DNA of 64,000 bases from Heterobilharzia americana. Lineage: Eukaryota > Platyhelminthes > Trematoda > Strigeidida > Schistosomatidae. Positions 1 to 10,569 of the stretch are shown here, in pieces. The stretch is taken from assembly GCA_944470555.2 (NCBI GenBank), contig OX104129.1:85272820-85336819 (forward strand), written 5' to 3'. The translations under genes were made by a program, and so were the position numbers. The notes below the pieces were generated by a model. It did not search any database. It was not told the origin of the DNA and worked only from the letters and a program-made list of their open reading frames with translations. Within the stretch, counting starts at the first letter, position 1, and each line of letters starts with the position of its first letter.

Positions 1-77
1 TTATCTCTCATCAATGGACTATCGCCTACTTGATAGTTAAAGTATGTTGATTACTTTACGATTTTATAGCCCGTATA

Positions 78-449
78 GAGCAGCTGCGTACGCTTGATAG
101 TGAAGATCAGATGGCCAGAAAGAATAAGCAAGAAGGAACTCTGGTTGTCTGACAACGAACCAACCAACAATCTATTACCCAACAAATATACAGAAGACAG
201 TAGAGATGGACTAGATTGGGCATACACAGAGAAGGCCGATTGGGGGCATCATGCGTCAGACCAGGCCAAAGGGGAAACTACAATTTGGGCGTCTAAGTGG
301 GGGGTGACATGGAGGAGATCATGTGAGGTAGAAATGAGAGGTTGTGGGCAGTCATGGAGCCAGGTTTTGAAGACTGCAGAGAAGAGAATGGAAAGGAGGC
401 GTGCCACTGAAGCCCTATGTTCCACTAGGAACCCAAGGGAAAAAAAATA
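78..449 (+). mobile_element. SR2-like RTE LINE, 3' end fragment
   Basis: This is the 3' terminal part of an RTE-clade LINE. It begins in the sequence around 'gaagatcagatggccag', which in the better copy at 17.5-20.7 kb follows the RT domain. It ends with the family terminus 'cactaggaacccaaggg' followed by an A/TAA-rich tail. The reading frame stays open for 118 codons but covers only the extreme C-terminus, so no catalytic domain remains. 5' truncation is the usual outcome of LINE integration. No duplication could be defined. Confidence 0.85.
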
Positions 450-889
450 ATGAAGCTGGAAAGAAGACGCAAAATATGATGATGAATTTATTGTGTTTTT
501 CAAAGTTTTTTGTTTTAACTTTGTCATGATTTTGTGTTTGACTTTATCGAACTCAAAGTTATACAGCTAGCTGTCAGCAGTTAGTAGTTGATTACGAAAT
601 TAAATTGCTTCTCACAATTCTGTGGATAAAATCTTTCTAGGCCTTAATATAGCTAAATTGGTTTATTATTGAGTGCCGTGATATACAGATAGATACTTTC
701 AATTCCACCCAGTTGTTATATACATAAGTTCTTTTGCTGAAACCTAATATACTATTCTAAGCATAAAAAATTCTTGTTGATTTAAAAACGCATTAGGCTT
801 ACTGAGGTCAAATGCAGTACAGACAGATAGACAGAGACAGAGAGTGGATACATCTCTGCTGTCGTGATCAGTTTTCAGCCATGCCATCA
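450..889. other. AT-rich interval without recognised feature
   Basis: No open frame with recognisable protein text and no repeat shared with the rest of the window was seen on either strand. Confidence 0.5.
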
Positions 890-1396
890 AGAGTACTCAA
901 CCACTAATTCCTATCCACTCTGCGACCCAGCCACACAGTCTAAATCTCCCCACATGGGTCAGACCAAGAGTCTGGGACTACGTTGAGTAATATCAGCCCA
1001 TGGTCTAGCCATCTTGAACCCTTTTCCAACCTAATCTAATATTCACTGGCAAAGGGTGTCGTGGTAGGCGGTTACTTGGCATGAGAAATACATGTCTAAG
1101 CCACCTCAATCTACTAAGTTTGACAACCTCATCAATCAACTTGTCTGTCTTGTTTAATACCCTTCGCTTGACCTTAACACATCTCATACGTTGATTTCAC
1201 GAAACATGAGCAATGCTACGAAGACATCCTTAATCAAAACCCTGTAATCGCTCCATATTCTCTACTTTCAGTGGCCAAGTCTTACAGCCTTACAACAGAA
1301 CACAATGGACTGCTTTGCAGAATACTCGTCCTTTGATCGGTAATCGGATAACTCACCATTCAGTGCCACAGATGATGTCAGTGGAAAATGCCAACT
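890..1396 (-). mobile_element. LINE-B (SR3/Perere-3-like) C-terminal fragment
   Basis: On the minus strand this reads as the end of a LINE ORF. It contains 'LSRLRWLRHVFLMP' and the string around 'RLPRHPL', the region after the RT palm in this family. Upstream minus-strand text matches the 'SVLLYGCETWPL' segment seen in copies at 36.6-37.4 and 46.2-47.1 kb. It is broken by several stops. No RT catalytic motif is present. Assignment rests on similarity among window copies plus remembered schistosome LINE text. Confidence 0.7.
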
Positions 1397-1705
1397 GAAT
1401 AAGCTGGCTGATCCTGCCTGGCTACTTTTTTTCAGAGTCACATTTTTTAGTTTGTTTATATCACTTCATCTTTGCTGCAGATAAAAGTCCGTTAACTGTA
1501 AACAATGTATGCTATAAACTCTGTGGTATTTCATATTGGATCTCGATTGATCATCAAATTATCAGATAAATTTCGTTGGTCTTCTATTAAACAGGGAAAA
1601 TTTCGAAGCCATGTATATGTAAGTGGTTTTCAGATAAATGCATGAATGAATAAACAAGTCAAGCATTTTCAAGTAATATGGATGTTTTATTATAAAGTTA
1701 ATTGT
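1397..1705. other. Spacer without recognised feature
   Basis: AT-rich DNA between two LINE fragments; nothing supportable was seen. Confidence 0.4.
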
Positions 1706-2696
1706 TTGTCCCTTGGGTTCCTTGTGGAACATATCGATTCAGTAGCAAGTCGCTATTTTACTCTCTCCTCTGCACTCTTATATACCTGGCTCCACCGCTG
1801 CCCACAACCTCTCATTTCTTCCTCACACCGTATCCTCTGTGTCACCCTCGACTCAGATGCCCAACTCTTCTTTTTTTCCATTTGAGTTCCAGTCGACGAC
1901 CTGACCTGGTGTGTCATATCTCCAGACTGTCTTTTCAGTCTGTGTCCAATACTATCCGTTCCATCCCCACATCATTCTGCATATTTGTTGGGCGATAGGT
2001 TGTTGGTTGATTGGTTCGTCACCAGCCACATTGAGTTCCTTCTTGCTCATCCTTATTATTCTGGCCATCCGATCGATCTTCAGTATCGAGAGAACGTCAG
2101 CGTCAGCGGTAGCTGTTCATAATGTATATCTGCAGATTGTTGTCAATGCTTTTCGTAACGTGACAAGTTTCTCAACCATCACACAGACGCACTGACTTAC
2201 TTGATATTAGTAGTGATGAAAGTGCAGATCTTGTTCACGCTTCATGCTGAGTGCAGTGCAGTGCAGTAGATCTCCACACTGATTTCACATCAATGAAGTA
2301 CGGCCTCTCTTGCTGTCTATCCGATCGTGGCTGGCTTTGACGTCCTCATCTGTGCTACCGCCGCCTGTGGTTGAGATGATGCTGTCTAGGTAGGTGTGTA
2401 GGTGAACGAGACAACCTCTTTTAGATTTCTTTCGTGATAGTGATGGTGCTTGTTGTTGTTGCTGTTTTTGTTGGTTCGATTGAGTTGAGTTGGGTATCTT
2501 CATCACCTCTGTTTTCTCTATGTTCTCTTAAAGGAAGTCCTGTCTTCTTTCGCTGACTTGCCTCTTCTGCCAACTTGTTAGTTTTAGCCTGTAGATCCTC
2601 GAGTTTGTGCAACATTAAACATAAACCATCATCGGCGAAATCTAAATCTTCTAGGTTCTCTTCATCGGTCCAGCGTATGCCCCTACGCAGGACTAA
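1706..2696 (-). mobile_element. SR2-like RTE LINE, 3' half, antisense
   Basis: Read on the minus strand, the sequence runs from the FADD-box neighbourhood ('GYTG'/'LEDLDFADD' region, decayed) through the 'EVMKI' stretch and the 'RSVLLYGSETW'-equivalent region. It ends at the terminus 'ggaacccaaggg' at about 1706. Frames are broken throughout, and a Gln/Thr-rich segment replaces the usual linker. It is a 5'-truncated dead copy. Confidence 0.85.
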
Positions 2697-3345
2697 TCAA
2701 TATTTGTAATATCTGACTGGTAATTTGTTTGATTGATTTCCAGTCAGCTTATCCTTTCTTAGTAGTTGTTTAACTATGTTTGCTGATTGCCACTTGATTG
2801 AAGTAACATACTTGCAGGAGCTCTCTTTCAGTCTCTTAATTCGCTTGTTGTAGTATTTCCATGTTGTCCTAATCGACTTTGTTCTTGTGTCCATCCTTTT
2901 ACATCTAAGCCGATGAGGACATGTCATGTCACTTGTCTGCAAGTTGGTGCTCATAAATTCTTTCACCTACAGGAAGACTTGACCGGCAAACTGTGCCGTT
3001 GACGGTCCTTGCAACTAATTCGAATTCTTCTTGTCTTCTTTAGGTAATGGATCCTTTAGCTTCCATTACATATTCTGCTGGGATCTGCTTGCTTCGTGTG
3101 CCATTCTAACATAGAGCGAGTGAAGTAACGGACTGACAGCTTCCGAGAAATATTCGAACTATGGTACAGTGATTAGTCTTGTAGGTTGAGGTGACTGTCC
3201 TGACACATATCCTGTTTCTAGGCACTTCTTGGTGAAGTTTATTTGGTAGTTATTAGTTCTGGACATTTTGTCAAAGTAGTTTACTGCTGACTTATATGGT
3301 TTTGAGTACTGCCTTCAGTATCGTACGTACGAATAGTGTTTGTAT
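2697..3345 (-). other. Unassigned, possibly decayed coding sequence
   Basis: Minus-strand translation gives interrupted but protein-like text, for example 'EEFELVARTVNGTVC' followed by 'SSLPVGERIYEHQL'. It is joined to an 89-codon open stretch rich in Lys and Arg. I do not recognise the family. It could be gag or integrase-region sequence of an LTR element or a host pseudogene. No catalytic motif was seen. Confidence 0.3.
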
Positions 3346-3349
3346 GATG

Positions 3350-4560
3350 TTTGGTTGTTACAGTTTTAGTTCAAAACTTGATTTGTGTGCATCACCTTCC
3401 CATTAATTTAGATCTGTATGCTTTCATTAAATCCCTAATCCCTTCACACAGTTCAGGTCCGGATGGTGTTTCAAGCATCGTATTTACTAAGTGTGCTGGT
3501 ATTTTATGTCATGCATTAACTAACATGTTCAACAGATCGTTTTTAGAAAACACCATACCAGCTGCATAGAAAGGTTTTAAGATAGTCTCCACAATTAAGG
3601 CAGGGACTCCGAGCGCATGTTCAAAATTTCGCTCGGTCGCAATCACCTCTCCGTTTTGGAAAATAATGGCGAAGCTAATAATAATTGTGCTCCAACCCTC
3701 ACTGAAGGCTTTCAGAGAGCAAACCAGTTTGTATATGAAGACATAAGAAGTACTTTAAATGCCACCATCCTCTTATATCACAATATTGTCTGTAATCTTG
3801 ATAGAAATGACAAGTTTGTCAAATTTCTGTTTTAGAATATATTTCAGCAAAACGGTTGACTTATGTTCCTCAAGGAGCTGACGTTTTCCATATCTTTCCT
3901 CTTTCTGTCTGCATGATTTACCATCCTCAGCTACTGCAAATTTAATCAAATATGCTGGCAAACTAACACTTTCTATATCTGTCTCCTCTTCAGCAAATTG
4001 CTCCCAAATGAATCATTTCCTATCTACTGTTTGGCTACAACCCTCCGTCGGTCGTCTCATGCTTAATTCTTCCAAATGCTAGACCATAAACTTTAGTCTC
4101 ACAACCAAACATAACCTATGTAAACTGCTCAATCTTCATGATTCCCGTTCTATTGATGGTTATGTATTAGAGAATGTTACAAGTGTGATTCATCTCGATG
4201 TGTCGTTTTCTTCGCACCTCTCCTCGTCCCCTCATATCTTACTAATTTACAAAAGAATTTTCCACTTAGCTATTCTACTTAAGAAGCTTGGAATATGTGG
4301 AATAACGCAGCTTCCCTGCTTGTGCATCTCGCCTGTTCTCCTCCATGGCTCCACTTCATTTTTTCCCAGGTTGCTGAAAAATACTATGCTGCATTGAGTA
4401 GAAGTGGGAATATTGTCAGTAGAACAAATGGTGTACCTCTGAGCCTTCTAGTTAAAACTGTCGTGGACAAACATACTAGCTCATGTAAATATCTGGAAGG
4501 AGTTAGTATGTCAGATGATCGACATCCTCTTCACTCAAAGCTCTGTGTGTGTCAATAATC
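3350..4560 (+). mobile_element. LINE-C (CR1/SR1-like) RT fragment, decayed
   Basis: The start encodes an RT fingers signature, 'SSGPDGVSSIVFTKCA', followed by 'AWKG/KIVSTIKAGTPSACSKF'-type text typical of CR1-like reverse transcriptases. After a rearranged middle, the C-terminal part reads 'KRIFHLAILLKKLGI' and 'SPVLLHGSTSFFPRLLKN', then 'NGVPLSLLVKTVVDKH' and 'DRHPLHSKL'. This matches the post-RT region of schistosome SR1-type LINEs. The YADD box was not found, and stops and frame shifts are frequent. It is a dead fragment and the only copy of this family in the window. Confidence 0.65.
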
Positions 4561-5803
4561 TGGCAAGACAGAGAGCAAGTACATAAGACTTTATGCAGGT
4601 ACTACAAAATATAGAATCTCTGCAATACCTTATCGTATTTAACTGGTCTACTGTGCGATGAGGAGAGTGTTAGAAATGAACTAACTAACCAAGTTCTGTT
4701 TTTTGAAGGCAAACTAATTGATGAGTACACAACATATTACTATTTGTGTATTATGAATGCAAATGTTAGTATGATTATCTACCTAAATTAAGTGTACATT
4801 TTCATTTTGTTGTGTATGCATGTTCGCCATTTCTATCCAGTGGATGGTATCTGAAGTTCTGAAAATTGTCTGTAGTATTCCTGGAACATCTTTCATCATA
4901 AAGCCATTATTATTGTTATTATTATTACTATTATGATTATGTTTTGTTGTAGTAAACAAATCTAAGAACGAGATTTCGTTATTTTATCCCTTTTTCATTG
5001 TGAATTAAATACCTTCAAAGGTTTTTAGGTATATTCATAAAAAAGGATTTTAAAGACGAGTATATTTTCACTGAATTGTCAAATTCTTTTTCATGTCGGT
5101 AAATATTCACTTGCTTATAGTTTATACATTATTTTACGAATAGAATAGAGTATACTACTGATTTGAAAAGTATATTTTACTGATTTAAAATTATTATTTT
5201 TCATTCAAAAGTTTTTCAATATTCTATTTAGATTGTTGAAAATCATATAGCTATTTGATTTCTGAAGAAGTAGAAAAGTCAGGAAAAAATTCTATGAAAA
5301 TTTCTAATTGATTCAGTTATATTTCAAACAAGTACTATATAAGCCGGTCTCAGAAAAAAGGTGAAAGTAATAGCAGTCGGTATATAGAATAATTTCGTTA
5401 ACTTTTATTAATCACAGATTTTTAGCCTATTTTTTGTTGTTTGCTTTTTTTTTTCGAAGCGGCAATAAATGAGATGTTAAAAAACGCTTATAATTTCAGA
5501 TGAAAAAAATTTGCTCTGGTTGACAATAAAGTTATACTTTTACATAATCTTGGAAATCTATGGATCTAAGATAGTCTAGTTTACAGGTCTATTTGCAACT
5601 GTAAATGATCTATTGTGTTGAAAATTTTTTGATTGTTTTCTACCACAAACGCCCTGTAATGTTGTTAAATGTATAATTTCAGAATAATAATTTCAATGAA
5701 AGAATTAGTAGTCTAAAAAAAAGTAGTATTAAGCTATTATGATAATTATGATGAATGTATTCACTACTGCTAAATGCTTGTAATGAACAAAATAAAATCA
5801 TCT
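4561..5803. other. Long AT-rich interval, no gene
   Basis: About 1.2 kb of AT-rich sequence with short ATT/TTA runs near 4910-4940. No open frame with protein-like text and no window-shared repeat was found. Confidence 0.5.
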
Positions 5804-5816
5804 AAGATGACAACTT

Positions 5817-7411
5817 TTATTATTATCATTAGTCCCTTGGGTTCCTACTGGAACATAGGGCTTCAGTAGCACGTCTCCATTCCACTCTCTTCTCTGAGAT
5901 CTTTTGAACCTGGCTCCACGACAGCCCACAAGCTCTCATTTCCTCTTCGCACGACCTCCTCCATGTCACCCTCGGACGTCCAACTCGTTGCTTCCCATGG
6001 CCATTCCACTCGAGTACCTGGCGTGACGCGTGATGTCCCCAGTCGGCCTTCTCAGTGCATGTCCAATCCATCTCCACTTCCTTCCAGTTCATATTTGTTG
6101 CGTGATAGGTTCTTGTTTGGTTCGTTCCCAGAGCTCCTTCTTGCTTATTCTAACTATTTTGGCAATCCATCTGATCTTCAGTAGCGAGCCAGCGTAGGCA
6201 GTTATTGATGAATGTCTGTAGTTTATTGGAAATGCCTTTCGTGACGCGCCAAGCCTCTGAATCATACAGAAGCACTGACTTGACCGACGTTGGTGTTGAA
6301 AATCCGGATGTTGTTCCGCACGCTGAGTGCAGAAGATCTCCACACTGGTTTCAGGCTAATAAACGCCTGTCCTGCTATTTTTCCGATTCTCAATTTGACA
6401 TCCTTGTCTGTGCCTGTGCCGCCTGTAGTTGAAACAGTGCTGCCTGTGTGGTGGGTGAAGGAGGCTACTTCCTTTAAGTTTCTCCCACTGATGCTGATTG
6501 GAGTTTGTTGTTGTTGGTGGTGTTGTTGGTTGGGTATCTTCATCACCTCTACCTTCTCTGTATTCACTTGAAGTCCCGTCTTCGCTGCCTCTTCTGACAA
6601 CTTGTTAGTTTTTGTATGTAGATCTTCAAGTTCGTGTGACATCAGACACAAGTCATCGGCGAAATTCAGATCTTCTAGGTTCTTTTCCGCAGTCCAGCCA
6701 GTGTATCCCCCTCTTCTCACAGCTCCCCAATGTTTCCTACATGATCCAGTCCACTACAATAAGGAATATCATGGGGGATGGTAGGCAACCTTGTTTCACT
6801 CCTTCTCGTCTTCACTTAACTTCAAAAGCATCACCGAGCTTCCCATTGTGAATTACTTGGCATGTGGCATCTTCATATGGTTGTTGAATGAGGCGGATAA
6901 AGGTTTGCGCTACTCCGTAGTAGTGAAGCAGTTTCCAAATTACTTCTCGGTCGACGCTGTCAAAGGCCCTCTCAAAGTCGATGAAGTTGAGGTAGAGAGC
7001 TGATTGCCATTCTATGCTCTGTTCTATGATGATGCGAAGCGTTGCAATTTGGTCTGCACATGATTTGTACTTCATGAAGCCTGCCTGTTCTGGTCGTGGT
7101 TTTGAATCCAGTGCATCCTTTATTCTCTCCAGGATGATGCGGCTTAATAGTTTGCTTGCTCTGTGTGGACAGGAAAGTGATTCCGTGCCAGTTCTTGCAA
7201 ACACTGAGGTCTCCTCTCTTCGGCAGTTTGACAAGGTAACCCTTCTTCCAATCTATTGGCAGGTACCTTTTCTTCCTTCCACACCTTCTGCAATAGTGGT
7301 GTGGTGTGAGCATGTCTGCTGTTGTCTCTGCATCTGTTCTCAGTGCTTCTGGCGGTATTCCATCTGGTCCTGCTGCTTCCCTGCATTTCAGTAGCTTTAC
7401 GGCGTTCAGGA
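5817..7411 (-). mobile_element. SR2-like RTE LINE, antisense, 5'-truncated
   Basis: On the minus strand the copy starts in the RT domain at the segment equivalent to 'VLNAIKLLKCGKAAGPDG'. It passes through 'RPEQAGFMKYKSCADQ', motif A 'FIDFERAFDSVDRE', and motif C in 'LNFADDLCLMSH', then reaches the LINE 3' end at 5835. A TAA-type tail (seen as tta repeats) abuts the 13-nt string aagatgacaactt at 5804-5816. The same 13-nt string recurs at 7465-7477. Frameshifts break the ORF into several pieces, so the copy is inactive. Confidence 0.9.
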
Positions 7412-7535
7412 CTTAAAATGAGAATTTCTAGGAATTTTTAAGGTTCAAAAAAAAATTATTCCTGAAGATGACAACTTACTCAGGAATAATTTTTGGATCC
7501 TTATAAGTTCTTGGAAATTCTCATTTTAAATTAAA
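7412..7535. repeat. Hairpin flank: inverted duplication beside SR2 5' end
   Basis: Two arms of about 50 nt (7415-7464 and 7481-7533) are inverted copies of one another with few mismatches. Each contains 'aaaatgagaattt' at its outer end and 'attattcctg'/'caggaataat' at its inner end. The loop is the 13-nt target duplication plus three bases. The left arm lies between the truncated 5' end of the LINE and the second duplication. It therefore looks like an inverted copy of the downstream flank added during integration. Confidence 0.75.
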
Positions 7536-7676
7536 CACCATTTGAATGGACATAGAATATTCTTTTCGATATCTTCATTTTCAATTTCTACAGTCATGTG
7601 TACATATTAAAGAATGATGTGTCAGTAAAATTCAGATTTCGCTCATCAGTTAATTAATAACTTTATTATTTGATTA

Positions 7677-8135
7677 CTTTTCCCTCGGGTTCCAACTGGA
7701 ATATAGGGATTCAGTAGCACGCCACCATTCCACTCTTTTCTCTAGAGTCTTTTCAACCTGGCGCCACGACAGCCCACAAACATTCACTTCTTCTTCACAA
7801 TATCTCCTCAATGTCACCATCGCCTCGGACGCTCAACTCATCGTTTCCCGTTTGAATTCCATCCGACGACGAGACCTGACGCATCATGTCGCCACTCGGC
7901 TTCCTCAGTGTATGCCCAATCCATCTCAACTTTCTTCCTCTGCATATTCGTTGGGTGGTATGTTCTTCGTTGGCTGGTTCGTTGTCAGTTCAGAGTACCT
8001 TGTTGCTTATTCTTATTATTCTGGACATCTGAGCTTCAGTATGAAGTGAGCACAGGCAGCTGTTGATGGATGTCTGTTGTTTGCTGGGAATGATTTACCT
8101 GACGTGCAAAGTTTCTGAATCATCACATAGAATCA
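7677..8135 (-). mobile_element. SR2-like RTE LINE, 3' end fragment, antisense
   Basis: The fragment opens with the reversed terminus 'tccctcgggttccaactgg' at 7681 and runs backwards through the C-terminal, post-RT part to near 8135. It is broken by stops and carries no RT motif. Confidence 0.8.
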
Positions 8136-8320
8136 CAGCATGTATCTTTGCGTAGTAAGAAATATACTATACTTATTGTGTGGAGCCAGTGACTCTACGA
8201 GGCCACACAGACCTCGACAGGTGGAGCGTAGTTCAATTGCTTGAGATATAGACTGAACACAGACCGCCTAGAACGATGCCCATCAGTTCTACTATGTTTC
8301 GCAAATGTCTGTACATCTAC

Positions 8321-8500
8321 TGATCACTAATTAACTTGAAGGTCAAGTTTCTATTCTATTCTTTGTGTTTACTCTGTCAAAGATCTCTACATTTTCAAAA
8401 TCAATGTAAATTTTATCAAAGTTGTTGCATTTGATTTTGTAAACGATGTTTACTTCATATATTTTGGATTTGGATCTTTTGTTTAGTATAATACAGCTTG
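8321..8500 (-). mobile_element. PLE GIY-YIG remnant (PLE-B group)
   Basis: Minus-strand translation gives 'NIVYKIKCNNFDKIYI', the start of a PLE GIY-YIG endonuclease domain. It is followed by 'FENVEIFDRVNTKN', the same order as in the PLE-B copies at 10.0 and 30.9 kb. The Gly of the Y-I-G triplet is lost and the rest of the domain is missing. Confidence 0.55.
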
Positions 8501-8639
8501 AAAGGATTTTTAGAGATTATTAGTTTCACTGATTTGAAATATCCTCAGTAGTCTTCTTATGAACTTTAATGTATATCAGAATAGTATCTGTGCTTATAAA
8601 AGTGGATAATTTCATAGCTGATAAACAGATGAATATCGT

Positions 8640-8890
8640 GAGCTAACAGAAGTTGGAGGTATGGACCATTGTATTCTGACCCAGTTGCTCAATAGTAAAG
8701 TTCTGATCACAAAACCTGAAGGTAGCGGGTTTGATCCCAGGCGGGGTCATGGGTGTGCAGTGCTGAGGAATCGCATACTATGACGAAATAGCTGTTCAGT
8801 GCTTCCAGGTTTCCTTTGTTCCTCCAACTGATATCAGTTTACAATGAATAACAGGTTGAAATATTTCCAAATCCCCACAACTCCCTCAAA
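8640..8890 (+). mobile_element. HH-SINE copy 1 (tRNA-like SINE with hammerhead)
   Basis: The element opens with 'agttggaggtatggacc'. A tRNA-like box A region ('cagttgctcaatagta') and a box B-like string 'gggtttgatccc' follow, then the hammerhead core at 8763. The tail is 'ttgaaatatttccaaatcc' and 'ccctcaa'. The same order recurs at 25.75, 39.3, 48.1 and 53.2 kb. Boxes A and B suggest RNA polymerase III transcription; this is inferred. No clear target duplication was seen. Confidence 0.75.
8757..8805 (+). ncRNA. Hammerhead ribozyme motif in HH-SINE copy 1
   Basis: The core CTGAGGA (position 7 is variable in hammerheads) lies at 8763-8769. Stem II is atcg/tgac with three pairs (one of them G·U), followed by GAAA. 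The near-palindromic stem III region gives a GTT cleavage triplet. Stem I pairs gcagtg with cagtgc with one mismatch. All core positions look intact, but stem II is weak. Confidence 0.6.
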
Positions 8891-9442
8891 ATTTAGTTTT
8901 TTTAAGACTAACTTAACTAGAATGACAATGAAGGGTTCATGATTGAACCTTTTCACTCACAGAATGCAACACCATCAAGATTACATTAACTTGTGGACAA
9001 GCTGTGTGTAAATATGCTGATGATTAATTAACTACTCAGCATACTCAGAGAGAAAGATCACATATACGCCAAGCGAAATGAAAACTAAGCACCATTGTAT
9101 TTTTTACTGATATGAATAATATCATAAAATATCTTTTCTATTCCTTTTGAAACCGAATTGTTTAAGTATATTCATCACTTGATAGTTAGTGGTAATGTTT
9201 GGTGCTTATCTTTTTACTGTCCAGTTACATCAACATATGCCATAAATATGTGGATATAAGAGTGTGTATTTAAGTTTTATAAAGCACTTTCAGTGAACAA
9301 AACAGTCGATAGACACTGTAATCTCTCACAGTTGCTTTTTGATTTGAGTGTTTCAATAAGTACTTCATAAAACCAAAAGTGATTGCCGTTACCGATTAGC
9401 AAGACTTGTAAACAATATGACCCAATATGATGTTCTTGATAC
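8891..9442. other. Spacer without recognised feature
   Basis: No repeat or protein-like frame was found between the HH-SINE and the PLE-B insertion. Confidence 0.45.
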
Positions 9443-9452
9443 GTCTAGATGT

Positions 9453-10559
9453 CTTGATTGTATTGTGTTCTCTGAGCTGGGTTGTTCGATCGTGAAGCTT
9501 TCATCGTCTTTCTAGACACCAACATCATTACCACTAACTTCAATATGAACATTGACCTGTCAATGTCTCTCCGTGAGTGATTTAGAAGCATGACCTGACC
9601 AACTGGTTTGTGATTGGTTATTTTCTTTGATTGTTGTGTCAATGACCACATAGGTTTTCCTGTTAGCTGCTCCTCTGCTTGACCTCTGAACTTTCTGTCG
9701 TTTATCGTTTTGTTCATTGGTTGATAGATTGGGTCAATGCCCGCACATCTATTGATTTCCGTCTGGCTGACCTGAATGGTATGCTTCTAGGAACTCTCTG
9801 ATATTCTTTGTGTTTCCTCTGTCCAAGACGTTTTCATTGTCGAAATTGAATTCATGTCCACAGTTATCCACGTGCATTGAGATGAGTGATGAGATGTCGT
9901 GACGTTTAATAGTCAATTATGCATATTTACACACACCAAAGGATGCAACAACCAAGGAACACAAACCGAACATCATTTACAAAACCAACTTTAACAACTG
10001 TAGCCAACACTACATTGGAAAAAGTGGTCGTCCTTTTTGCCTTCGTCCATATAAACAACAATCGGCTATTAAACGTCACGACATCTCATCACTCATCTCA
10101 ATGCACGTGGATAACTGTGGACATGAATTCAATTTCGACAATGAAAACGTCTTGGACAGAGGAAACACAAAGAATATCAGAGAGTTCCTAGAAGCATACC
10201 ATTCAGGTCAGCCAGACGGAAATCAATAGATGTGCGGGCATTGACCCAATCTATCAACCAATGAACAAAACGATAAACGACAGAAAGTTCAGAGGTCAAG
10301 CAGAGGAGCAGCTAACAGGAAAACCTATGTGGTCATTGACACAACAATCAAAGAAAATAACCAATCACAAACCAGTTGGTCAGGTCATGCTTCTAAATCA
10401 CTCACGGAGAGACATTGACAGGTCAATGTTCATATTGAAGTTAGTGGTAATGATGTTGGTGTCTAGAAAGACGATGAAAGCTCCACGATCGAACAACCCA
10501 GCTCAGAGAACACAATGCAACCAAGATCATCCATCTGAGCTGAAAATATTCTTCACCAA
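9453..10559 (+). mobile_element. PLE-B insertion with inverted left terminus
   Basis: A 1.1-kb Penelope-like insertion flanked by a direct 10-nt duplication, gtctagatgt (9443-9452 and 10560-10569). The left arm (about 9455-9912) is the reverse complement of the right arm (about 10066-10523). The two arms encode the same roughly 85-residue text with only two or three differences. Between them lies a unique piece of a GIY-YIG coding region. PLEs are known for an inverted, truncated copy of their terminal repeat at the 5' side, which fits this layout. The RT is absent, so the copy is non-autonomous. Near-identity of the arms implies a recent event or gene conversion. Confidence 0.85.
9919..10230 (+). 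pseudogene. GIY-YIG endonuclease fragment of PLE-B
   Basis: With frame changes, the sequence encodes the PLE-B end of the polyprotein. It reads 'NIIYKINFNN' type text, then an 'HYIGKSGRPFCLRP' stretch with the Y-I-G triplet, then 'HDISSLISMHVDNCGHEF' and 'NTKNIREFLEA'. In PLEs this domain nicks target DNA. Only the C-terminal part survives, the frame is broken, and no RT lies upstream. Confidence 0.6.
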
Positions 10560-10569
10560 GTCTAGATGT

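Noticed and set aside
7014..7394. 126-codon plus-strand frame
   Set aside because: It is the reverse frame of the antisense SR2 RT coding sequence, which carries the recognisable motifs.
9445..9717. 90-codon frame duplicated at 10261-10572 as a possible gene pair
   Set aside because: The two are the arms of one PLE-B palindrome and run through terminal non-coding sequence.
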